From Candidatus Brocadia pituitae (lineage in GTDB: Bacteria > Planctomycetota > Brocadiia > Brocadiales > Brocadiaceae), in the NCBI GenBank assembly GCA_017347445.1, contig AP021856.1, forward strand, positions 3,976,613-4,040,612: a DNA stretch of 64,000 bases. The letters are read 5' to 3'. The notes below the pieces were generated by a model that worked only from the letters and a program-made list of their open reading frames with translations, was not told the origin of the DNA and ran no database searches. Shown one piece after another: positions 9,424 to 16,783 of the stretch. Position numbers and translations under genes: made by a program. Position 1 is the first letter of the stretch; each line of letters opens with the position of its first letter.

Positions 9424-10272
9424 ATGATTAAACGAATACTCGTCCCTACTGATGGTTCAGACAATAGTCTCGCCGCTGCCGATTACGCAGTAGTCATAGC
9501 AGGGCTTTTTAAAGCCAGTATCAAAGGTCTGTTCGTTAAAGACGTCAAGGTATTAACCGGCCCCTTAATCCATGATATTGGGACAAGCATTGGCGGAATG
9601 GTCCCCTATGGCACCTTTAACCAAACAATCAGAGAGATGCTGGAATCTCAAGCCGATGCGGCGTTATCCCTGGTAGAAGGGAAATGCAGGCAGGCAGGAG
9701 TACTCTTTGGCCAGGAGATACGCGAAGGGGTTGTAAGCCATGAAATCGTTAAATCCTCAGATGACTGTGACCTTATCTCTATGGGGAAGATGGGGATTCA
9801 TGCAGCATGGCGCGATGTTTTTTTAGGTACAAATGTTGAGTTTGTGGTACGGCAAACCCACAAACCGGTACTCATTAGCCCGTCAGAATACAAACCTTTT
9901 ACCAGGATGTTGATTGCTTACGATGGAAGCATGTTTGCGGATAAGGCCCTGAAGAGCGGCGCTGAAATAGCAGTGGCTATGAAGTTGCCGGTAACGGTGG
10001 TTTGTGTGGCAGACACAAAAGACGCAGCTTTGGAACCATTATCAAAGGCAAAGACTTTTCTTGAAAGTTACCAACTTACCGTTAGTACCGTTGCAAAAGA
10101 AGGAGCCGACCATGCAAAAGGCATCCTGGAACTCTGTAATGATGAAGACGAAAAATACGATATCTTGGTCATGGGTGCCTATGGCCACTCAAAAATTCGG
10201 GAAATGATCCTCGGTAGCACCACGGTAAGAGTTATGAGGTCAACACACTGTCCCATCCTGTTGTATCGTTAG
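9424..10272 (+). CDS. Universal stress protein with two tandem Usp domains
   Basis: 282 residues made of two Usp domains (about 1-150 and 155-282). The first begins MIKRILVPTDGSDNS. The second begins ARMLIAYDGS-like (TRMLIAYDGSMFADKA) and ends MGAYGHSKIREMILGST, a full ATP-binding loop (G-2x-G-9x-GS). The first domain's loop (MGKMGIHAAWRDVFLGT) has one extra residue, so the two halves may differ in nucleotide binding. The ribosome-binding site is CCGGAGG. It is divergent from the DUF4912 operon. Tandem Usp proteins are linked to stress and hypoxia responses in other bacteria. Confidence 0.9.
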   Translation: MIKRILVPTDGSDNSLAAADYAVVIAGLFKASIKGLFVKDVKVLTGPLIHDIGTSIGGMVPYGTFNQTIREMLESQADAALSLVEGKCRQAGVLFGQEIREGVVSHEIVKSSDDCDLISMGKMGIHAAWRDVFLGTNVEFVVRQTHKPVLISPSEYKPFTRMLIAYDGSMFADKALKSGAEIAVAMKLPVTVVCVADTKDAALEPLSKAKTFLESYQLTVSTVAKEGADHAKGILELCNDEDEKYDILVMGAYGHSKIREMILGSTTVRVMRSTHCPILLYR

Positions 10273-10452
10273 CAATTCCCTATCGTTAAAAGTACTTGTT
10301 TTTATCTGGCTTTAAATAGTTCAAGTGCTTTCGTGTAATAAACTTGACGACCTTCTTTGAACTGCATAGCGTGTCCGCCCCCCCTGCGCTGAACCAAGGC
10401 AAAGGGCATTCTTCATCTAGCACTTTGTTGTTTCTCGATACGTTTCGTATTG

Positions 10453-10717
10453 TTATCTTTTCACCTTCACGGTTACTGCAGTCTTTAAGCCACTGGCCGC
10501 CTCAAATTTGACCTTTGCGTTACCAGTCTCCTTCATAGCTTTAATTGTAAATATAGCCTCACCACTAGCATCTGTATTTTGGCTTAACGGTGTAACCGAT
10601 ATACGTCTCTTTCCAGACTTAATCTTCGCCGTTACCGTTTCACTCACAACTGGGCAACCTTCACTGCCCGTCACCGTTACCGTTACGTTACCAATCTCCT
10701 CTCTCTTGAGTTTCAGT
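10453..10717 (-). pseudogene. 3' part of an exported Ig-like protein gene split by an IS
   Basis: Reads as an Ig-like (Big_1-type) repeat, with NVTVTVTGSEGCPV then TDASGEAIFTIKA, ending KTAVTVKVKR and stop. It has no start of its own. Taking one copy of the 12-base duplication (10706-10717 equals 12361-12372) and removing the IS joins it in frame to the 5' part at 12361-12866, restoring LKLKREEIGNV. The rebuilt protein would be 252 residues. A GTG at 10674 gives a 73-residue frame but has no support as a gene. Confidence 0.85.
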
Positions 10718-12360
10718 AAGACTTTTGCAAAATAGCTTTTGTTGGTGAGGGATGAATGAGTGCAGGCCGGTTGAGCAGGGAATTGTCTGGCCAGGAATGG
10801 ATTTGGTGGGTTGTTGGGGAGGGAAAAGTCAAAAAGAACTGGGACTAAGGAAAATGTGGGCGTACCGATTCTGTGGCAGTGCTTTGAAAGGTGAGTTTTA
10901 CGATACTTTAAGCGCTTTGCTTGAGAAGAGGCCGTTGTGAGAATGTTCTAAAACACCTGATTTTGTCAGGTTGTTTGAGAAGGAGAGCCGCAGCCGAGGC
11001 AACAAGGCTCATCGATAAATGGGCAATAGCCATCTGGTTTTGAACAATCTGTAGTTTGTAATGGGTGGTTTGTTCAGCCTCCCGGTCACCAAGACGGCTG
11101 AAATACTGTTCAACCGCAATGCGGAGCTTATGAGTTTCTTTGAAAAAGTCTGTGTCTCGTGGTACCTGAGAGCGTGCATCATGGGTAATGTCGAGATATT
11201 GTGTGCAGCCGTAGGCCTTGCCTTGAGTCAAGCGGGGATGTTGAATGGGACAACCCTTGGGGTAGTTCGCAGCGACCTTGCTGTCGGCCTTGAGCGGGCA
11301 TCGGAATTTGAGGCGGGTTCGTGGCCCTTCAGTCCATGAACCAGAGGATTTCATCTCCAGCCCGGCATCGCACAAAGGGCATCCATGATGCCCAAGGGTT
11401 TTGTCTGGTTGCCGGTTCCTGGGATTCAGGGGTATGAAGGCCTGGCTTTTCATGGTATTGACGATGAGGTTATAGAGCTCCCGGACATCATAGGCGGCAT
11501 CAGCGATAAAGAGGGCTCCTTTTTTGAATTTGAAAAGCCGTTTGAGTTTTTTGATAAGCTGCACAGCAACCTGGGCGTCGGTGGAGTTGTTTGGCAGGGT
11601 TTTCGTGACGAGCGGGACGCCTTCTTTCGACACAATGACATGAGTACGGTAGCCCCAAAAGAAGATAAAGTTGTCTTTTTTCCCCTGAACTTCCTGATAG
11701 GAATAGTAACCGAGCGTGGCTTGATGATTTCGTTTTGGGCGTTTTTCCTTGTTATGAGTGTTGCGTTTGGGATTCTTGAAGTTGTTTTCTCTGGTGGCGG
11801 CCATGATGGGTTTTGAGTCTATCAGAAAGGTGTCAAGAGATACGACGCCTGCGGCAATGAGTTGGCGGTTGACTTCGGTGTGGATGTCCTCAAAGAGCGA
11901 GGTGGGTATCTCTTTAATGAATCGGTAAAACTGGCTTTCGTCAGGAAGTGCACCCATTTCGAAACCGCACCGATGAGTAAGTATCGGGTGAGAATCAAGA
12001 AATTCAATAAGCCGGGGAACGGATTTAATCTGTTCGATGTGTTTAATGATGAAAGCCTTGAGCATAGCATGTCGTGAATAGCCAGTACGCCCAACGCCAT
12101 AGTTTTTATCGGGAAACTTTGAAAGAGAAAGAGACTGAAAGATCAGGTGATACTTACGGTAGAAGGCTGACATTTCAACGACGGCTTGCAGATTATAAAA
12201 AAGAGACAACTGGAATTTTTGCATAGAATTTTCCCCCAATAATTGCTTTAAGTCATTTATTTACAAGAAGTTATATTATAGCAAGGCTGGAGGAAAAGAC
12301 AAGAGAAAAATAAATATAAATTGCCTGTTAGTAAGAGGTTATGAATTTTGCAGAAGTCTT
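10718..12360 (-). mobile_element. Insertion sequence (DUF772/DDE type), complete, 1643 bp
   Basis: Bounded by 16-base terminal inverted repeats, AAGACTTTTGCAAAAT at 10718-10733 and its complement (one mismatch) at 12345-12360. It is flanked by a 12-base direct repeat TTGAGTTTCAGT (10706-10717 and 12361-12372). It holds one transposase gene (10908-12224). Ends, duplication and an intact open frame suggest a recent insertion. Family: DUF772 plus IS4/IS1182-like DDE domain; the exact ISfinder group was not determined. Confidence 0.9.
10908..12224 (-). CDS. IS transposase, DUF772 plus DDE domain
   Basis: 438 residues from the ATG at 12224, which has GGGGGA nine bases upstream; an upstream in-frame TTG at 12239 overlaps that site. 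An N-terminal DUF772-like helical domain (YSRHAMLKAFIIKHIEQI) precedes a DDE core: TFLIDSKP, LFIADAAYD and RIAVEQYFSRLGDREAEQ supply Asp, Asp and Glu. A Cys-rich insertion (HHGCPLCDAG, then CPLK, CPIQ) sits between the last two catalytic blocks. It cuts and joins the ends of its own element. The frame is intact, so it may be active. Confidence 0.9.
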   Translation of the reverse strand: MQKFQLSLFYNLQAVVEMSAFYRKYHLIFQSLSLSKFPDKNYGVGRTGYSRHAMLKAFIIKHIEQIKSVPRLIEFLDSHPILTHRCGFEMGALPDESQFYRFIKEIPTSLFEDIHTEVNRQLIAAGVVSLDTFLIDSKPIMAATRENNFKNPKRNTHNKEKRPKRNHQATLGYYSYQEVQGKKDNFIFFWGYRTHVIVSKEGVPLVTKTLPNNSTDAQVAVQLIKKLKRLFKFKKGALFIADAAYDVRELYNLIVNTMKSQAFIPLNPRNRQPDKTLGHHGCPLCDAGLEMKSSGSWTEGPRTRLKFRCPLKADSKVAANYPKGCPIQHPRLTQGKAYGCTQYLDITHDARSQVPRDTDFFKETHKLRIAVEQYFSRLGDREAEQTTHYKLQIVQNQMAIAHLSMSLVASAAALLLKQPDKIRCFRTFSQRPLLKQSA

Positions 12361-12866
12361 TTGAGTTTCAGTATTTTCGGAGATGCCTCTATAGATTCAG
12401 CTTCGCATACAGGCGTAGGTGTTACTGTGGGTATGGGTGTAGCCTCTGACGTAATAAAAGATTTCTCATTTCCATACGTGTATCCACCCGGAGGCTTCTC
12501 ATATACAGCTAATCTATAATAATAAGTTGTTGCAGCCAATAGTCCGCTTATGTTTGCACTTATATCCTCCTTTTTATCAGTGATAGTACCACGTACGTCA
12601 TATACAGCGCTATCATATGTCCCCTTGATAGTGCCATATTCGAAAAACTTTGTCGAAATTAATAAATAGGTTGCCCCATTCAGGGTTGCCGAGCTGGATG
12701 TCACGTTTGTTGCTTCACCAGTTATAACACTTGGCGGTGTTGGTGTTGACAATGGTGTGCCCGTAACTAGCGGTATTTCCTCCGAACATGTTAACCGTGA
12801 ACACACACTGAAGATACCACAAGCAATTAAAAAACAATAGGCAATACTCACAGATTTATTGCTCAT
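12361..12866 (-). pseudogene. 5' part of an exported FN3/Ig-like protein gene split by an IS
   Basis: Starts at ATG 12866 with an upstream AGGAGG. Residues 1 to about 28 are a signal peptide or lipoprotein-like leader (SIAYCFLIACGIFSVC). A short proline/threonine linker is followed by a fibronectin-III-like domain (SSATLNGATYLLIS, then TYYYRLAVYE). The natural reading frame ends at the duplication (12361-12372); the present frame runs five codons into the IS and stops at 12339. Probably a surface or periplasmic protein before interruption. Confidence 0.85.
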
Positions 12867-13365
12867 AATTCTACTGCCTCCTTTAAATTTTCAAAATTCC
12901 TTGCAAGCCTCAAGAAGCTTTGTAAATAGCTTGAAAAACGCCCAATAAATCTCTCTCTATTATTCTATTTTATCAAGAATCTCAAGATAAGGGATTCTGG
13001 TTTATATCGATAAGGTAAACCGCAAGAGTTCACAGCCAACAGCGTCTTTATGACGATCAAATATATTTGTCCCGTGCTTTAAACAAATCGTTCTGGGCAG
13101 AAATTGGAAAGCCAGCAGTTTCAAAACTATTAAGAATTATTTGATCAACATACCGTGCAATATTTCCCAATACGGGAAAGGTATTCGTTTGAGTTTATCT
13201 TCATCATCATCATCGTTTTATAATTTATTTCAAATATCTCAAGAAAGATTATTCCAATTTGCTCACTGTTTTTATACATGAATCTTGCACGAAATTTTAA
13301 TGCCCTCCTTGGAAATCCTTATTAATAAAGGGTTAGAAAGAACCATATTGGTTTTGATATATAAC
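12867..13365. other. Intergenic stretch with a possible transposase remnant
   Basis: No intact gene. On the plus strand two overlapping frames look once-coding. About 13005-13139 reads VHSQQRLYDDQIYLSRAL, and 13054-13281 reads KTIKNYLINIPCNISQYG and ends in stop. The second resembles the C terminus of IS1380/IS4-type transposases, with a frameshift between the two. The match is by eye and weak. Confidence 0.35.
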
Positions 13366-13465
13366 CTAACCCGAACGAGTCGGAAAAGTTTTATATTAAG
13401 GAATCAGCAAACGTAATATACAATAATAAGCGAATAGTCATTTTCAACCCACTCGTTCGGGTTAG
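13366..13465. repeat. Perfect 15-bp inverted repeat spanning 100 bp
   Basis: CTAACCCGAACGAGT at 13366-13380 is exactly complementary to ACTCGTTCGGGTTAG at 13451-13465, with 70 bases between. It sits 37 bases before the start of the 504-aa element protein. It could be the left end of that element, a MITE-like insertion of its own, or a regulatory structure. The other two element copies lack this part, so they cannot decide. Confidence 0.7.
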
Positions 13466-13502
13466 TCAGATAACAGGAAGTTATTCTCCATAAGGATTTT
13501 CT

Positions 13503-15017
13503 ATGAAACTTATCACAGAAACCCACGCGGAACATATTCGAGGTACTCTTTCATGCTATGATCGTATTATTATCCAAGGCACATTACCCTCTTTTTGTTA
13601 TGCAAAGGGTATGACATCATTTCTGCATGAGAAGAAAATCCGTATCTTTGACTACCCGCAATTTGCTCAAGGCTTGCGGAACGAATTGATTGCGCATGCC
13701 CAAAAGATTGCCAGTGAGAATAATCTCAAGATCGAATACATCCCAAAAAAGAACTTTCGCCAGGAAAAACGCATTGCAGAAATCCTGAAAAAACGTGGTG
13801 ACCATCCTGGTCTTGTTCACATCTTTTCCGTACAGGAATCCTGTACCTCCTATAAACCATGGCATGACAAGAATACCCACAAGACGTTTCTCAAATACGA
13901 TCCGAGCGGGAAGTGTCTTCACTATTACTTTTACTTTATCCATAAAATTCTTGGACTCTGCTATGTCCGTGTACCAACATGGATTCCCTTCCGGCTTCAA
14001 ATCTATTGTAATGGCCATACCTGGTTAGCATCACAGTTGCAAAAGCAGAAAATCCCTTACACTCTGTGCGATAATGCGTTTCTTGATATTGGTGATTTTC
14101 AAAAAGCACAAGAAATTGCCAACGGTTTTTCACCAGAACACCTCCATACCATCCTTGATGAGTTCTCCCGGAAGTACTGCCCGTTTCTCAAGGAGTTTCA
14201 CCTTTCGTATCATTGGAGTGTTATGCAGATTGAGTATGCAACGGATATTGTCTTTCGTCAGCAAAGCTATTTACAGACCATGTATGATACCCTTGCCAGA
14301 ACAGCTATCCATACCGTAAAACCGGAGAATATCGCAACATTTCTAGGGAAAAAACTGCATGGTAATTATCAGGACGATATGGGCAACAGATTTAACACCC
14401 GTATTGAAGGCACCCGGATCAAACATGTCATGGGTCCCGCTTCGGTAAAATTGTACGACAAATTTGGTATCATGCTGAGAATAGAAACCACAACGTATGA
14501 TGTTTCCTTTTTTGAGCACTACCGCAAGGTAGAACACCGTGACGGAACAAGTGAAACGAAGGTCGCACACGTAAAAAAAGGCATCTATAGTCTTGTTTCG
14601 TTGCAAAACATATTTTTACGTGCCAATCATCGTTATCTGGAATTCATCTCTACCTTCGATGACAATCGAGTGGGGAGTGTGAATCTGAACAAGATTTCAA
14701 AGAACGTTACTGAAAAGAATCATACGTACAAAGGATTCAACTTCTTCCATGATCATGACCAGCAGATATTCCTGAGCATTGCCCGTGGTGAGTTCAACAT
14801 CCGGGGTTTTCAAAACAAAAACCTCAGAATAAAACTGAAAGAGAAAACCACGAGCCAAATATGTCGTATCATAAAACGGCTGAGAGTTCATGGGTTAATC
14901 AGAAAAATTACCCATTCATACAAATACCACCTGACAACTTTTGGGCGTAAAGTAATCGCTCTGGGCCTGAAACTCAAAGAACTCGTGATTATTCCTCAAC
15001 TCGCTGTTCAAAATTAA
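13503..15017 (+). CDS. 504-residue protein of a repeated mobile element, function unknown
   Basis: Starts at ATG 13503 after AAGGA. Residues about 1-400 are one domain of an uncharacterised family I have seen in many copies in planctomycetes and acidobacteria. Landmarks are YDRIIIQGTLPSF, LHYYFYFIHKILG, VRVPTWIPFRLQIYCNG and SVKLYDKFGIMLRIETT. The last recalls the K-x-Y-x-K ... LR-x-E pattern of plasmid/phage Rep proteins, a hypothesis only. The C terminus (about 435-504) is a winged helix-turn-helix (TTSQICRIIKRLRVHGLI then KYHLTTFGRKV), often annotated MarR-like. No DDE triad is evident. Copies B and C are truncated. Confidence 0.75.
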   Translation: MKLITETHAEHIRGTLSCYDRIIIQGTLPSFCYAKGMTSFLHEKKIRIFDYPQFAQGLRNELIAHAQKIASENNLKIEYIPKKNFRQEKRIAEILKKRGDHPGLVHIFSVQESCTSYKPWHDKNTHKTFLKYDPSGKCLHYYFYFIHKILGLCYVRVPTWIPFRLQIYCNGHTWLASQLQKQKIPYTLCDNAFLDIGDFQKAQEIANGFSPEHLHTILDEFSRKYCPFLKEFHLSYHWSVMQIEYATDIVFRQQSYLQTMYDTLARTAIHTVKPENIATFLGKKLHGNYQDDMGNRFNTRIEGTRIKHVMGPASVKLYDKFGIMLRIETTTYDVSFFEHYRKVEHRDGTSETKVAHVKKGIYSLVSLQNIFLRANHRYLEFISTFDDNRVGSVNLNKISKNVTEKNHTYKGFNFFHDHDQQIFLSIARGEFNIRGFQNKNLRIKLKEKTTSQICRIIKRLRVHGLIRKITHSYKYHLTTFGRKVIALGLKLKELVIIPQLAVQN

Positions 15018-15065
15018 TAAATTATTTTTGCTCAAATTGTCAAAATATTTTTTATTAGATACTAA

Positions 15066-16121
15066 TACCTTCATGGCCTCAGCAAGATGCGGATTGCGAT
15101 AATCAGTTACTCCCGGTTGTCCGAAATTTTCACGGGACACCTGCCCAAAAGGGCCACCCGGACTGTGAATCTCTATACGATCTGAAAACCAGTAGATACG
15201 GACTGGCGCATTGGTACCCTCATAGGTTCGATGAAGCACCGCATTGCGGGTAAGTTGTTGAAGCGCAGGCATTGGATATTCAGGACGTTTGACTTCTAAC
15301 GTTCCGGTAGTAAGAGAGGATGCCACAGAATTATGTGCCTCTAATATTTCATCAAGTCTCCTCAAAAGATACACGAGAGTACCGTTGATCTCTTTCTGAT
15401 CACGAATAGGGTCGGTCAATATATTCCCGTCAATACGTAAAAATTGAATGTAGTCGCAGGGAATATGGCGTTGTGGGTCTTGCCCCAGGACCATCATGCT
15501 GAGTACTGTAGGTTGTCCATTATTGTCCAGGAATCGTAGTACAAGGAGTTGATCTTCGATAGAACGCTTGTTCTGTTCCAGAATTTCAGGGGCTACTGCA
15601 AGTGGTAAGTATTCTCGCCGAAAGAGGTCAAGGTCAAGATCGTGTATTGTTGCAGAAGATAATGTCCTGATGTCGAAGGGTATATCTCTTGCCCGTCTCC
15701 GCTCTGCAAGCCGCAATTCTTCCTCTGGAGTGGCAATTGCTCTTCGAGGACCTACCCGTATCCATGTCCTCCCTCTGAGACGAACAGGAGGGGCAATAGA
15801 GGGTTGAACGATAACAACTGCAAGTTCACACCCACAGAGAACCTTCTTTGCGACTTCCAGAGAAGGTATTGGTTGAATATTTCCGTCGTCCCGCATATCT
15901 GCAAGGTTACGCAATAGTCTATCCGTTATCTGAAGTCCTTTGCAGGAACCGTCATCATTAACCCCTATAAAAATAACCCCTGGTTTTCCATGGCCAGGTA
16001 AGTCATTCGCAAAGGCACATATCGCCTGACGAATACTATTAGGGTCTGAAACGGATGGCTTCCTCTCTACACGATCCGATTCCATATCTTTAAACAATGC
16101 TTCAAGTTCCGAATTAGTCAT
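15066..16121 (-). pseudogene. Schlafen/AlbA_2-type ATP-binding gene truncated by element copy A
   Basis: The native part is about 352 residues from ATG 16121. Residues about 15-130 are an AlbA_2/Schlafen domain (ESDRVERKPS, then GVIFIGVNDDGSCKG). The C-terminal part is a divergent GHKL-like ATPase block (LQQLTRNAVLHRTYEGTNAP, DRIEIHSPGGPFG, NPHLAEAMKV). At that point the frame enters the element and continues to a stop at 14916, adding about 50 foreign residues. The family usually continues roughly 100 residues more; that tail is not found left of the element. Its start overlaps (ATGA) the end of an open stretch of about 45 codons with no start codon. Family members act in regulation or defence. 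Confidence 0.8.
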
Positions 16122-16469
16122 AAACTATATCTTGTCAGAAAACAATTATCTTTTTCGGCAATTTCATGGGCAGTAATTTCAATGGCTTTCTCTAAGTCTT
16201 CATTTGCTGTAAATTTCTTTTTATAGTATAGTTGCGTATATCTTTTGTCAAGCAGGTTTTTGCTCTACAAACCCTACTTCCCCTCTCCAAATAGGAAAGC
16301 CAAAGTGGTCAGGTTTTTATCTTGCTATTGAAGCCTTTACCGTATCGCAATAATCTCATTACTCTCAGAGGTTGGCCACTTTATAGTGTAAACAATATGC
16401 CTGTCAAAATTTTGACGAATTATTGACTTGGCTTCTTTTCACATCGCCTATAAGATAAGTTCATAATAC
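16122..16469. other. Intergenic stretch upstream of kdp
   Basis: Apart from a start-less open stretch at about 16135-16270 on the minus strand (ending IEITAHEIAEKD then CFLTRYSL), no gene is seen. The region should carry the kdp promoter. ATTGACTTGG near 16420 and TATAAG near 16450 are suggestive, but the spacing is too long for a good sigma-70 site. Confidence 0.4.
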
Positions 16470-16583
16470 AATGTTCAGGAATTTCAAAGTTTCTTCTACT
16501 ATCTTACACACCCCCTACCCCTCTCAAGAGGGGATTAAAGAAGTCCCCTCCTGGGAGGGGATCCAGGGGTGGGTGCTAATCTT
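16470..16583. repeat. 114-bp dispersed repeat, copy 1
   Basis: Aligns end to end with 53320-53433 and has the same length: AATGTTcAGGAATTTCAAAG, then CACACCCC, CCCCTCTCAAGAGGGGA, GAAGTCCCCTC, AGGGGTGGG, TAATCTT. CCCCTCTTGAGAGGGG-type blocks pair within the unit, so it can fold into nested hairpins. This copy lies directly before the small kdp peptide and ends 8 bases before its AAGGAG site. Confidence 0.85.
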
Positions 16584-16596
16584 TAAGGAGCGGAAA

Positions 16597-16677
16597 ATGG
16601 ACTTATTGTTTTTAGGGATCGTTCTGATCTTTTTGGTGCTTTCGTTAGCTTTTATCACTCTCTGCGGCAGAATATAA
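16597..16677 (+). CDS. 26-residue membrane peptide at the head of the kdp operon
   Basis: ATG at 16597 follows AAGGAGCGGAAA. The peptide starts MDLLFLGIVLIF and ends ITLCGRI, a single membrane helix with a short polar end. It is 13 bases before the kdpF start. Comparable tiny helices beginning MD-L-LG and ending in a CxR motif precede kdpF in other bacteria, to my recollection. The role is unknown; it could stabilise or regulate the KdpFABC complex. The strong ribosome-binding site and operon position support it as real. Confidence 0.6.
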   Translation: MDLLFLGIVLIFLVLSLAFITLCGRI

Positions 16678-16690
16678 ATGGAGGTATGGT

Positions 16691-16783
16691 ATGACAATTA
16701 TTTATTGGATCGGTGGAATAATTTCTCTTTTTTTGTTTATTTACCTGTTTTTAGCGCTTCTCAAGCCGGAGGTTTTTAAATGA
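16691..16783 (+). CDS. kdpF: Kdp potassium pump small subunit KdpF
   Basis: 30 residues: one membrane helix (IIYWIGGIISLFLFIYLFLA) followed by LLKPEVF, the conserved KdpF tail (usually Y-x-x-x-ALL-x-P-E-x-F). The ATG at 16691 has GGAGG just upstream. The stop TGA overlaps the kdpA ATG (ATGA), indicating translational coupling. KdpF is a lipid-like stabiliser at the KdpA/KdpB interface in the inner membrane. Confidence 0.9.
   Translation: MTIIYWIGGIISLFLFIYLFLALLKPEVFK

Larger units (their letters stand above)
13366..15065 (+). mobile_element. Repeated element with 504-aa gene, copy A (intact)
   Basis: The right end is exact: copies A, B and C share all sequence up to TTAGATACTAA (15065 here, 45893 in C, complement at 40774 in B), and beyond it three unrelated flanks follow. 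Copy A runs into a Schlafen-like gene there. The left end is uncertain (between 13282 and 13502) because B and C are truncated; it is placed at the inverted repeat. No terminal inverted repeats or target duplication were recognised. It is not assigned to any IS family I know. Confidence 0.75.

Noticed and set aside
10453-10674. Separate 73-residue gene starting at GTG 10674
   Set aside because: It is the 3' part of the IS-split Ig-like gene, as shown by the target duplication and restored frame.
14343-14891. Antisense open frames inside the 504-aa element (repeated in copies B and C)
   Set aside because: They recur only because the element does; they lack ribosome-binding sites and lie opposite a strongly supported gene.
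16225-16251. Minus-strand promoter TTGACA...TATACT before the Schlafen-like gene
   Set aside because: Spacing is 15 bases and it lies within an open stretch that seems to be the tail of another gene; too weak to list.
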